Below, piece after piece: positions 48,480 through 57,894 of a stretch of 64,000 nucleotides of DNA. Made by a program: the position numbers and the translations under genes. Position 1 is the stretch's first letter, and every line of letters begins with the position of its first letter. Source of the DNA: Methanomassiliicoccaceae archaeon COG_1 (GTDB lineage Archaea; Thermoplasmatota; Thermoplasmata; Methanomassiliicoccales; Methanomethylophilaceae); the NCBI GenBank assembly GCA_028561875.1, contig JAQQTI010000004.1, forward strand, positions 62,001-126,000. Reading direction: 5' to 3'. The notes beneath the pieces were generated by a model. That model was not told the origin of the DNA. It worked only from the letters and a program-made list of their open reading frames with translations, and searched no databases.

Positions 48480-48803
48480 GTGCAACGCCTCTTGACAGAA
48501 ATCCCCCCTCCCGATCCGTACACTCCGCTCGACGCCGTTTTTAACACACGCTTCACCCAACCTGGCCCGGACGCATTCAAGAAGATCTACTGCGATTGCG
48601 GGAGGATCGTCGACGTCGATCTCGGGGGGTACCTCGTGAAGGCAAGCCTGCACAAGAGGATTGAATGCGCCCACTGCCGGAATGTCCGCATAGCCGCCGA
48701 GATCGACTCCCTCGACGAGAACCACGGGCCCGCCGACGAGTGGTCCGCCCTCGACGATTCATTTCCCGGGGCGGCATGCCGGGGCGGCCCCGGCCCCTTC
48801 CGA
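48480..48803 (+). CDS. Small zinc-ribbon protein of unknown function
   Basis: About 107 residues with CDC ... CAHC (C-x-C and C-x2-C), 30 residues apart, suggesting one zinc site. The sequence around it (KKIYCDCGRIVDVDLGGYLV) does not match a family I know. A TATA-like CCTTATATTTC near 48390 lies upstream. GTG 48480 is the first start after an in-frame CGA at 48465. The end is CGA 48801 after a GC hairpin. Moderate support only. Confidence 0.5.
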
Positions 48804-48949
48804 GAATTGGACGGTTTGCTACTTAATCTAGAATCCGTAATACTAAGACGATTCCTTTATAACCTGTTCCGATTCCGACTTATACCCGGTCGCGGGGGAG
48901 CCCCCTCGGGTGGAGCAGTGCGATAGCGAGAGCGCGGGGATCGGAGGGC

Positions 48950-50059
48950 TCGGTCCCACCCCATTACGCCCCGGTAGAGCCTGTGCACCTCGTCGAGGAT
49001 TTCGCCGCACCCGAGTCTCCCGGCGCTCGCGGCGACCGCCGCGACGGACGCCCCCCCGCAGCCCACGCCCTCCTTGATGTAGCCCCACTCGTAGGCCTGC
49101 AGGCCCTCGTACGGGCTCAAGGAGTAGTCCATGTTTATGTAGACGATGGGGATCCTGTCGGAGATGTGCTCCATGAGCCTCTCCATGGAGGAGTTCGGGT
49201 CGGAGATCAGCCACCGGGTGGTGCCCTGCACGATGTTCCCCTGGATGGAGGGGTCGAGCTTCACCGCCGCGGCCATGACGGCCGCCATCTGCGTTCCCCC
49301 CCCGACGATGACCGGCACCCGTTTCGCGGCGCCGATGATCATGCCCACGTCCACGGGCATCATCGGGTCGCCGACGATCTCGATCGCCTTGAGCGGGTCG
49401 TCCGCGAGGCCGCCGATGTCGTAGCCCGCCCTGCCGATGCCCTCGACGGCGGTGTCGTACTTGAGCTGCTTCGGGTTCTTCGGCGAGGACGAGCTCACGA
49501 GGTTCTCCCTCACCGTGCCCATCGCGAGGAGCACCGCCAGCGCGGTCGTGGTTCCGCCGGCGCAGGACTCGGAGACGACGATGTAGTCGTGCGTCCTCGC
49601 GAGCTGCTCGCCGAGTATCCTCCCGTATTCGAAGCTCCGCCCGACGTTGCTAACCGATCTCCCGCTGGTGATCTTCTCGCCGTACGTCCCGCCGACCTCG
49701 ATGCAGGGGATGTTCGGGACGACCTTGCACCCGCCGTTGACTATGAGCATCGGCATGCCGGAGAGCTCGAGGGAGGCCTTTGTCAGCGTCGCGGGGGTGG
49801 GGATCCCCCCGGGGTTGATGGGCAGCCCCCTCATGCACACCACCTTGCCGAGGACGAGGAACTCCGCGTCGGCGGCGGGGGTGAATAGGGTGAGCTCGGG
49901 CGTATCGCCCGCCTCGGATATCCCGGGTATGGTCGACGTCAGGGTGTTGGCGACGGTGCAGGTGAACACGCCCCTCCTCCCCCAGATGCGGGAGAGGACG
50001 TCCTCCGCAATCCCGCGGTCTCCGCGCACGCCCAGGGAGGGAGGGAGTTCGAACGTCAT
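48950..50059 (-). CDS. CobT-like nicotinate-nucleotide phosphoribosyltransferase family protein
   Basis: 369 residues of the archaeal family related to nicotinate-nucleotide-dimethylbenzimidazole phosphoribosyltransferase. GISEAGDTPELTLFTPAADA, GIPTPATLTKASLEL, VVSESCAGGTTTALAVLLAM and GTTRWLISDPNSSMERL are its conserved blocks. Likely role in activating or attaching the lower ligand of the corrinoids needed for methyl transfer. CGA 48950 follows GVMGWD. The standard frame would add 31 arginine-rich codons and end at TAA 48857. ATG overlaps the apgM stop. Confidence 0.85.
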
Positions 50060-51057
50060 CTCCCGGCCCCCAATACCTTGGGCACCACCTCGGGCAGTGC
50101 GAAGTGCTTCCCGTCGCCTATCGGGACGTTGGTCCGGAAGGGTACGGTGGTCAGGATGTGCTCCCCGGTCACGCACGAGGTGCCGTGGTCGGCGAAGAAC
50201 ACCATCCGGGGGTTGTCGTCGAAGTACTCCCTCATGAGGGCGTCGGTCTCCTCGAGGACGGCGATCTTCCTTCTGCAGTCCTTCTGGTGGCTGTACTCAT
50301 CCACCTCGTCGATGTGCAGGAAGACGTTGCCCTCCCTCAGAGCGCGCCTCGCGACGGGGAACCTGTCGGAAATCTCGGGGACGTTGTAGACCCTATGACC
50401 CAGCGTGGCGGCGACGCCCAGGGCGGTGGGGCTGTCGGATACGGCCGTCATCCTCCCGATCCCCGGGAACGGCGGGTCGACCTCCGCCTTGAAGCCGCAG
50501 GCCCACGGGTACAGCGTCAGGCCGTCCATCTCTTCGGCCACCCGCGCGACGAGCTGCCCGAGCTCCCCCTCGATGGGGACGTACGCCCCGTCGGCGGGAG
50601 GCGACGGGGTGTCCGGGATGCCGCAGTCCCAGTACATCGTTATGACCGCCCTCCCGTGGACGAAGAACTCGATCTGCGGGGAGCGGCCGTCGAGGAGGTG
50701 CATGTTGCCCCTCACGGCGGCGGCGAGGTCGTCGGCGAGGTCGTCGACGCCGTACGCCCAGTGGACGGTCCCTCCCCGTATGTACGCCGGGCTCATGCGG
50801 AAGGCCATGCGCCCGGGGCGCATGTCCATTCCCAGCCCCTGCGCCTCCAATGCGGCGCGGGGGGTGCGGGGGGGATGCCCGGTCCAGAACTCGTTGAGGA
50901 ACAGCTGGGTGTACCCCCTGCCGTCGGTGGTGTTCAGATGGGGGGCCCTGCCGCGGATGAACGGCATATCCGCCACTTCGTAGGGTTTCCTGCCCCCCAG
51001 GGCGGGGTTCGGGTCGTCCTCGAGCCCGTCGAGCAGCACGAACAGGGTGTTGGCCAT
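50056..51057 (-). CDS. apgM: 2,3-bisphosphoglycerate-independent phosphoglycerate mutase-like (ApgM family)
   Basis: 333 residues of the alkaline-phosphatase superfamily. NTLFVLLDGLEDDPNPALGG at the start, FLHIDEVDEYSHQKD and VFFADHGTSCVTGEHI near the end are the metal-ligand segments of the archaeal enzyme. Interconverts 3- and 2-phosphoglycerate and fits with enolase nearby. In the standard code it is the C-terminal part of a 1117-residue ORF with hypF. CGA 51172 and a TATA-like GTTTATCTATTC separate the two genes. Ends at TGA, overlapping the cobT-like start. Confidence 0.85.
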   Translation of the reverse strand: MANTLFVLLDGLEDDPNPALGGRKPYEVADMPFIRGRAPHLNTTDGRGYTQLFLNEFWTGHPPRTPRAALEAQGLGMDMRPGRMAFRMSPAYIRGGTVHWAYGVDDLADDLAAAVRGNMHLLDGRSPQIEFFVHGRAVITMYWDCGIPDTPSPPADGAYVPIEGELGQLVARVAEEMDGLTLYPWACGFKAEVDPPFPGIGRMTAVSDSPTALGVAATLGHRVYNVPEISDRFPVARRALREGNVFLHIDEVDEYSHQKDCRRKIAVLEETDALMREYFDDNPRMVFFADHGTSCVTGEHILTTVPFRTNVPIGDGKHFALPEVVPKVLGAGR

Positions 51058-51171
51058 GGGATCGCTTCGCGTACGGCGGCCCGGGGTATGCCCGTCGCCT
51101 ATGGATGGATGTATCGTACGCCGAATAGATAAACCGTGCAGGCAGTGGAGGCATGCTCCAACGCCAGGGGC

Positions 51172-53340
51172 TCGCAGGCGGCGGAGGGCGATCGCCGCCT
51201 GGCCGGTGGAGATGCCGCCGTCGCCGTTCGGGACGCGGCCGTGCACGACGAGCTCCATGCCCCTCTCCTCGGCGAGCTCCTTCGCCATCCTGGCTATGGG
51301 AACGTCGTAGGAGACCCCGCCGGTGATGCCGATGCGCCCCTCCCCCTCCGCCTCGGCCGCCTCCGCCGCGGCCGAGACCATCTCGGAGAGGATGCCGCGC
51401 ACTGCGGAGTACGCGGCGTCCGCCTTGTTCTCCTCGGCGTCGATGAGCGGGAAGAGGCGCGCCGTCTCGATGACGCCGTTCGACGTCCCTGTCCCGAACC
51501 CGTCGATCAGCCGCCCCCTTGCGAGCAGGGGCTCGAGCTTCATCGCGGGCTCGCCGTCGTACGTCCTCCTTTCGCAGACTCCGGCGGAGTACGCTATGGC
51601 GTCGAGCACCCTCCCGAAGGACGACGCCCCCACGCTCTTCGGCATGAGCCTGCGGAGGACCTCCGCCTCGCCCTCCCCGAACGAGGAGTTCTCCTCCCCG
51701 TTCATCTCGTCGATGGCGAAGCGCAGGCGGCGCAGGTCGTGGAGCGCCCGCTCCGAGCCGAGCAGCGGGATGTACTGGAGGTGCGCGCATCTCCTATACG
51801 AGTCGAACCCGCAGGAGAGGACCTCCCCGCCCCATGCCATGCCGTCGTCGCCGTGCCCGGTGCCGTCCACCGCGATCGCGGCGATGTGCTCCACGTCCCC
51901 GCGGTCCACCATGAGCGAGGCGGCGTGCGCCCAATGGTGCTGCACGTCGATCAGCTCCGCGCCGCACTCCTCGGCGAGGCGCCTCGCGAATCTCCTGTTG
52001 GCGTAACCGGGGTGCAGGTCCTCGGCGACGATCTGCGGGGCGCATCCCGTCAGCTCCATCTGCAGCCTCACCGCCTCCTCGAGGTACTCGGGGACGCCTA
52101 GGCCCCCGCCGTCGCCGATGTGTTGCGTCGGGCAGATCCTCCCGCCGGCGGCGACCGCCCCGGCGAGGCTCTCCTGCGCGCCGACGGCGGCCGCGGAACC
52201 CTTCCACGGGACATCGTAGAAAGAGGGGACGCTCCCCCTCGACTTGCGTATGTAGAATGTGTCGGCGCCGAACATCCGGAGGACGCTGTCGTCGGCGCGG
52301 TTGACGATCTCCTGGTCGTGCAGGAGGTACATGTCGGCGCCGAGCCCCATTACGTCCCCGTCACCGATGATCATCGGCTCGCCGGGGGCGTTCGCCGAGG
52401 TCATGACGAGGGCGTCCTCCTTGAGGGCGTCGAAGAGCAGGTGCTGCACCCCGGCGTACGGGAGGAAGACCCCTATGTTGCCGAGGCCGGGGGAGACGAG
52501 CTCCGTGACGCCGCCCCTTCTCTTCTCGGCGAGGACTATCGGGCGGTGCGGCGACTGGAGCACCTCGACCTCCTCGTCCGTCGGCCTGCAGTACCGCCTC
52601 GCGGCTTCGACATCCCTCGCCATGATCGCGAAGGGCTTCTGCTCGCGGCGGTACCACTTGCGCATGCGCGCGGTCTCGGAGAGGATGCAGCATATGTGCA
52701 TGCCGCCCCAGCTCTTGGCGACGCCTATCCCCCCCTCCCCCAGCATCTCCGCGAACCTCCTGACGGGCTCGCCGGGAACCTCGCCCCCGGAGCGGTCCAG
52801 CAGGCGATAGCGCGGCCCGCATTCCGGACAGCAAACGGTCTGGTGGTGGAACCTCCTGTCGCCCGGATCGGCGTACTCCCTGCCGCATGCGGGGCACATC
52901 GGGAAAGCGTCCATCGCCGTCCTCCGCCTGTCGTACGGGAGGGAGCGCAGGAGGGTGAACCGCGGCCCGCAGCCCGTGCAGGTGGTGAACGGGTACCCCA
53001 TCCTCCTGCCGGAGCGCATGTCCGCAAGGCACTCCGGGCAGACCGCGGTGTCCGCGGGGATGGGCGCGCCGAGGCTCGCATCGTCCTTGGATTCGGTTAT
53101 GGAGAAGCCCTCGGCCGAGGGGTCGAGATCGCGCTCCCTCCTCTCTATGCTCTCGATCCTCGCGAGCGGCGGGAGGTTGCGGAGCAGCTCGGCGAGGAGC
53201 TCCTCCCCCCTGTCCGCGTCGATCGTCACGCAAGAGCCGTCGTTGCGGACGGTGCCGCGGGCGCCGACGGCCTCCGCGGCGCGGTAGACGGCGGGACGGA
53301 AGCCCACCCCCTGCACCGTGCCCCTGATGATGAATCTCAT
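51172..53340 (-). CDS. hypF: Carbamoyltransferase HypF
   Basis: 722 residues, close to the usual 750. Acylphosphatase domain (FIIRGTVQGVGFRPAVYRAA), two zinc-finger blocks (CPECLADM, CTGCGPRF, CPACGREY, CPECGPRY), YrdC domain (GMHICCILSE, PHRPIVLAEK) and the Kae1-like carbamoyltransferase domain (VAVDGTGHGDDGMAWGGEVL). Makes the cyanide ligands of [NiFe] hydrogenases. Frame read in full with no internal CGA. It ends at CGA 51172 after GQAAIALRRL, where other HypF proteins stop. Start MRFIIRG at 53340. Confidence 0.94.
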
Positions 53341-53451
53341 GTCTTCCCTCCGCCGACGCGATGGCCCCCATCCCCTCCGGCGCCGCCGAGCGGGATGCCG
53401 GGCCCGCACTCCCCGCGCACGTAGCCGTCGAAAGCGGCGCGAGCCCCCGCG

Positions 53452-54243
53452 TCAGACATCTCCCGCCGCCGTCGCGCCGCAGCCCTCCGCGGACTCGGCG
53501 CACCGGCAGTCCTTCGCGCCTATCGCCGGCAGTCCCGCCTCGAGGAGCCGGAGGACCCTGTCGAGGCATTCCGCCATGGTTCTCATGACCGCTTCTATGG
53601 TTACGTCCTCGCCCTTCCAGCAGTCGTAGTCGGTGACGGTGGCGAGGGAGCAGTAGCACATGCCGAGCTCTCTGGCGAGCTGGCACTCGGGGACCATGGT
53701 CATGCCCACGATGTCCCCGAACCGACGGAACATGGCGCTCTCCGCGCGGGTGGAGAAGCGGGGGCCCTCGATGCAGACGTACGTCCCGCCCAGGTGGTAC
53801 GGCATCCCGAGGCCCTCCGCGGTCTCCGCGAAGACCCTGCTGAGGTAGGGGCAGCAGGGGTCGGGCATGGATATGTGCACCGTCCTGTCCGTGAAGTAGG
53901 TGTACTCCCTGCACTTGGTGAAGTCGATGAACTGGTCGGCGATCACGAGGTCCCCCGGCCTGAACCCCTCCTGCAGCGAGCCGACCGCGCAGGCGGATAT
54001 CACGCACTCGCAGCCCAGCTTCCTCAGCGCGTACATGTTGGCCCTGTACGGCACGGATGAGGGCGGGTGCTGGTGGGATTTCCCGTGCCGGAAGAGGAAG
54101 GCGACCTCGACGCCACTGATCCTCCCGACCGTAATCGGGTCGGACGGCTTCCCGTAAGGGGTGTCCGGGAACTCCTCGCTGATGAGCTCGAAGCCTTCCG
54201 GGTTGTAGATCCCGGAGCCACCCACTATCGCTATCTTGGGCAT
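53452..54243 (-). CDS. mtnP: S-methyl-5'-thioadenosine/thioinosine phosphorylase
   Basis: 263 residues. KIAIVGGSGIYNPEGFEL, FLFRHGKSHQHPPSSVPYRA, GSLQEGFRPGDLVIADQFID and TYVCIEGPRFSTRAES are family motifs. Recycles the by-product of polyamine synthesis, with which deoxyhypusine synthase and SAM synthetase in this window are linked. ATG at 54243. Upstream open frame is noise. Cys-rich tail before TGA. Confidence 0.92.
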   Translation of the reverse strand: MPKIAIVGGSGIYNPEGFELISEEFPDTPYGKPSDPITVGRISGVEVAFLFRHGKSHQHPPSSVPYRANMYALRKLGCECVISACAVGSLQEGFRPGDLVIADQFIDFTKCREYTYFTDRTVHISMPDPCCPYLSRVFAETAEGLGMPYHLGGTYVCIEGPRFSTRAESAMFRRFGDIVGMTMVPECQLARELGMCYCSLATVTDYDCWKGEDVTIEAVMRTMAECLDRVLRLLEAGLPAIGAKDCRCAESAEGCGATAAGDV

Positions 54244-54522
54244 GCAGCGCGCATCTGCGAACGCCGTAATTATTGTTGCTCCCCGCCCTTCCTGACGGGT
54301 CGGCGTTCGCTCAGCCGGAGGCGGCCCTGCGATTGCCGATCCTCCGACCCCAGCCGTTTTACCGGCGGGGACGTTTCCGGATGTGTCGCACTCGCCGGGG
54401 TTTACGCGAGGGTCCTGATCGCCGGTAGATGTGCCAGGCATCCGAGGTATGCGCATGCCCCCCGTGCCGCGGTCCCGCGCGCCATTCGGCAGGTTTATTA
54501 CGGGCATCGCAGTAGGAGCGGC

Positions 54523-54687
54523 ATGGCCGAGCCTGCGAGGAAGGGGCAGATGTCCCAGGAGGAGCTCATGGAGATGCTGCTCCGCGACTACGAGGAGTAC
54601 CCGGACGACGAAGGGAGGGAGCTCTACATGGATGCCCTCCTCGCCGAGGTGCGCAGGCAGATGGAGGGGACGGGGAAGGAGCGCCGA
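54523..54687 (+). CDS. Small acidic protein of unknown function
   Basis: 54 residues, MAEPARKGQMSQEELMEMLL then DYEEYPDDEGRELYMDALLA, mostly helical and acidic. A TATA-like GGTTTATTACG lies about 30 bases upstream. The frame ends at CGA 54685. Otherwise it runs antisense through the PHP gene for 270 codons. No family recognised. Confidence 0.5.
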
Positions 54688-54728
54688 TCCGGCAGATTCC
54701 CCAAGCGTGAAGGCCTCCCGCCCGCGCC

Positions 54729-55376
54729 TCAGAGCCCTGCGGTGTACTTGTACGGATTCACGCGGAGCGCGGCCTCCGCCTCGAGCTCGGTGAGCCCCGC
54801 TCCCCGCGCCACCAGCCTGGCCCGCGCCTCGCTCATGAGGTCCTCCGGCGCGTGCGCGTCGGAATCGACCACCATGTCCGCTTTGGCCTCGCGGGCCACG
54901 GAGCACACGTGCCCGTTGGCTATGTTGTGGCCCATCCTGCCGGAGATCTCGATAAGGACCCCGTTCTCCTTGGCGGCCTCCGCCTCGCTCACCGAGAGCA
55001 TCCCGGGATGGGCGAGGACGTCGATGTCCGGGTTCTCAACGCTCGCGCGGTTCGTACCCGCCTCCACCGGTTCGACGGGCGTCTCGCCATGGACCACGAT
55101 CCATGCCGCACCGCATCTCCTGGCGGTCTTGGCCACCTCGGCGATCCTCGCCGGGCGCACGTGCGTTATCTCTACGCCCGGCAGCACTCTTATCTCATCA
55201 TCGCCCAAACCCGCGGCCCTCACCAGGTGCTCCGCCACCCACTCTACGTTCGTGGCGTCGACGTGGTCGGTGATGGCGATGAGGTCGTGGCCGAGGACCT
55301 TCGCCCTCCTGATGAGCTCGGCGGGGACGAGCTCCCCGTCGCTGTATACCGTATGCATGTGCAGGTCGGCCCTCAC
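54729..55376 (-). CDS. PHP-domain phosphoesterase
   Basis: 215 residues. [13 protein letters not shown] (first two metal histidines), [27 protein letters not shown] and DSDAHAPED cover the PHP metal site. Starts at GTG inside the hisIE stop, so co-transcribed with the his genes. It could be a histidinol-phosphatase (HisK type), which the context supports, or another PHP hydrolase. Confidence 0.85.
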   Translation of the reverse strand: MRADLHMHTVYSDGELVPAELIRRAKVLGHDLIAITDHVDATNVEWVAEHLVRAAGLGDDEIRVLPGVEITHVRPARIAEVAKTARRCGAAWIVVHGETPVEPVEAGTNRASVENPDIDVLAHPGMLSVSEAEAAKENGVLIEISGRMGHNIANGHVCSVAREAKADMVVDSDAHAPEDLMSEARARLVARGAGLTELEAEAALRVNPYKYTAGL

Positions 55377-55972
55377 TGTCTCCTCTCCGAAAGAACCTCG
55401 TACATCCTGTCGAGCGGTATGCCCTCCTTCACCACGGCGACGAGGGCGTGATAAACGAGGTCCGCCAGTTCCGAGGCCTCCCCGTCCTTGTCGTGGTCCT
55501 TGACCGCGAGGGCGAACTCGGCCGCCTCCTCGACAATCTTCTTGCACATCTTCGTCTCGTCGGCGAAGAGCTTACAGGTGTAGCTCCCCCCCTCGGGGTC
55601 GGCCCTCCGCTCCTCGATCACCCTGAGCAGGTCGGGAATGACCTGCGCCGTGCCCTCGGCGCTCCCCCAGACCTGCTTGAAGAAGCAGGAGGGCGCGCCG
55701 GTGTGGCAGGCCGCGCCGGTCTGCTCCACCTTCACGAGCAGGGCATCGGAGTCGCAGTCCGCCTGCATGGACTTGATCTTCTGCACGTGGCCGGACTCCT
55801 CCCCCTTCCTCCACAGCCTCTGCCGGCTGCGGGACCAGAAGCAGGTGCGCCCCGTGCGGAGCATCTCCTCCACCGCCTCCTCGTTGGAGTAGGCGAGCAT
55901 GAGCACCTCGTTGGTGCGGAAGTCCTGCACTACGACGGGCAGGAGGCCCTCGGCGTCGAATTTCAGATCCAA
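55373..55972 (-). CDS. hisIE: HisI-HisE bifunctional phosphoribosyl-AMP cyclohydrolase/ATP pyrophosphatase
   Basis: 199 residues. [17 protein letters not shown] and the zinc motif [20 protein letters not shown] make up HisI, and [19 protein letters not shown] makes up HisE. Catalyses the second and third steps of histidine synthesis. Start TTG 55972 directly follows CGA 55973-55975 of hisF (CGATTG). The standard frame joins both genes into 451 residues. Confidence 0.87.
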   Translation of the reverse strand: MDLKFDAEGLLPVVVQDFRTNEVLMLAYSNEEAVEEMLRTGRTCFWSRSRQRLWRKGEESGHVQKIKSMQADCDSDALLVKVEQTGAACHTGAPSCFFKQVWGSAEGTAQVIPDLLRVIEERRADPEGGSYTCKLFADETKMCKKIVEEAAEFALAVKDHDKDGEASELADLVYHALVAVVKEGIPLDRMYEVLSERRQ

Positions 55973-56725
55973 TCGCCTCACCTCGATGCCCCTCTCCCGC
56001 AGGTACTCGTGCACCTGCGCCGGGGTGCACTGCCCGTAGTGGAAGATGCTCGCCGCGAGGGCCGCGGCGCAGTCGGTCCGCTCGAACACCTCGTAGATGT
56101 GCTCCATGCTCCCGCACCCGCCGGAGGCGATGACGGGGACGCTCACCTCGTCGACCACGGCTTTGGTGAGCTCTATGTCGTACCCGTCCGCGGTACCGTC
56201 GGCGCCGATGCTGGTGAGGAGGATCTCCCCGGCGCCCATGTCCTCGGCCTCGGCGGCCCATTCGAGGGCGTCGAGGCCGGCCGGCCTCGTCCCGCCGGCG
56301 ACGAACACCTCGTACCTGCCCCCGACCTTCTTCGCGTCGATGGCGACGACCACGCACTGCCTGCCGAAGCGCTCCGCGCTCTCGGAGATGATGTCCGGGT
56401 CGGCGACGGCGGCGGAGTTGATGGAGACCTTGTCGGCGCCGGCGAGGAGGGCGGAGTGCACGTCCTCGGCGGAGCGGACGCCGCCCCCCACGGTTAGGGG
56501 GACGAACACCCTCTCCGCGGTCTCCCTCACAAGGCCGAGGGTCGTCCCCCTCGATTCCTGCGTGGCGGCAATGTCGAGGAAGGCGATCTCGTCCGCGCCC
56601 TCCCTGGAATACCTCTCGGCCAGGTCGGGAGGGTGGCCGACGTCCTTCAGGTCAGCGAACCCCGTTCCCTTGACGACTTTGCCGTCCTTGACGTCCAGGC
56701 AGGGTATGACCCTTTTCGCGAGCAT
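55973..56725 (-). CDS. hisF: Imidazole glycerol phosphate synthase cyclase subunit HisF
   Basis: 250 residues, the exact family length if CGA 55973 is the end. [60 protein letters not shown] and [10 protein letters not shown] follow the TIM-barrel order with the two catalytic Asp residues. ATG 56725, or GTG 56728. The start overlaps the hisB stop region. Confidence 0.9.
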
Positions 56726-56729
56726 CACC

Positions 56730-57281
56730 TCAGCCCTCCCTCACGGCGCCCTTTGTGCTCAGGACGCCGTCGGCCGGCCGGGTGGCCTGGCCGAGGCACC
56801 TGCCGAGGGCCTTGAAGGTGGACTCGATGATGTGGTGCTCGTCGAACCCCCTCATCACGACGGCGTGCAGGTTCATCCCGGCGGACATGGCGAAGCTGCG
56901 AAGGAAGTGCCCGTAGAGCGGGTCGGGGCAGTCGGCGTCGCAGTAGGGGCGGCCGACCAGGTCCACCGACACCAGTACTAGCGCGTCGTCCATGGGGATT
57001 ACGCAGGAGGAGGCCCTACGGACCGCGGGATTCTCGCCGAGGGCCTTCCTCAGGGTCTCGCCGAGGGCTATGGCCACGTCCTCCACCACGTGGTGTTCGT
57101 CGTCCCCCTCGAACTTCAACGCGAGATCGAAGCCGGAGTACCTGGCCAGGGTCTCGCACATGTGCCGCAGGAACCGGTCCGGGCCGTCGGTTTCGAACCC
57201 CCCGGAGCCATCGATGTTCAGACAGACGGATATACGGGTCTCGCGCGTCTCGCGCTCGAGCTTGGCTTTCCTCGCAGTCAT
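56730..57281 (-). CDS. hisB: Imidazoleglycerol-phosphate dehydratase
   Basis: 183 residues. [35 protein letters not shown] and [16 protein letters not shown] carry the paired metal-binding HHxxE motifs. First gene of the visible hisB-hisF-hisIE-PHP operon. TGA just before hisF. Confidence 0.94.
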   Translation of the reverse strand: MTARKAKLERETRETRISVCLNIDGSGGFETDGPDRFLRHMCETLARYSGFDLALKFEGDDEHHVVEDVAIALGETLRKALGENPAVRRASSCVIPMDDALVLVSVDLVGRPYCDADCPDPLYGHFLRSFAMSAGMNLHAVVMRGFDEHHIIESTFKALGRCLGQATRPADGVLSTKGAVREG

Positions 57282-57894
57282 GGTATGACCGCACGTATGC
57301 CGGGGCGATATTTTAACAAGCGGACAGAACCGCACCCGCCGCCGACGTGCGCCGCGGGCGCGCTAGGGGCTTCCGACCCCTCTCGGGGAGGGCTCGCCGC
57401 GGGCTTTCCGGAGACCGGATTTTTATTCGTCGATTGACGTATATAATGCCCGACGATTCGCACTACCGTCCTAATCCTACACTGCCTTCTTTCCTTTATA
57501 CATATCTATCACTATACTAGTCTTGGGACGCACGAGGCGGGGCCCGTCGTGCCCGATCCCGGGGCCTTCCCGGGCAGTCCGTGAATCGTCGAATAACCCA
57601 GAATCCGATGCAAATTCCGCGTTTTCCGGCCTTTTCCTGTATTACGCGCGGTATATCGAGCGGACGAATGCATTATATACTTCTTAGGAAGTACGAGAGT
57701 CCGTGCATTAGGCCGCTCGCAGCGGCAAGTGTGCAATGGCAGGGACGAGAGGACCGCGGACGGATGGGACCGGAGAGGGGCCGGCAACGGCTTCGCACAC
57801 GCTCCGACGACCGCGGGAAGGTCCTCCCGTCCGCGGGAGGACCGCTCCTGCCTGAAAAACAAACGTTCCGAAAGGAACGGGAGTTGGTTCCAAG
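57282..57894. other. Long intergenic region with several TATA-like elements
   Basis: 613 bases between hisB and the surface-protein gene. Contains GACGTATATAATGCC near 57440 and GCATTATATACTTC near 57670, the latter a good promoter for the downstream gene with a leader of about 190 bases. No protein-like frame and no tRNA seen. A stable RNA driven by the first TATA element is possible but unsupported. Confidence 0.5.
57669..57683 (+). promoter_or_regulatory. TATA box of the surface-protein gene
   Basis: TGCATTATATACTTC, strongest promoter-like element upstream of 57895. The leader of nearly 200 bases is unusually long for this genome. Confidence 0.6.

Noticed and set aside
48857-48949. Arginine-rich 31-codon tail of the CobT-like protein
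   Set aside because: Lies after CGA 48950 and reads through AT-rich promoter-like sequence to TAA. Not present in the family.
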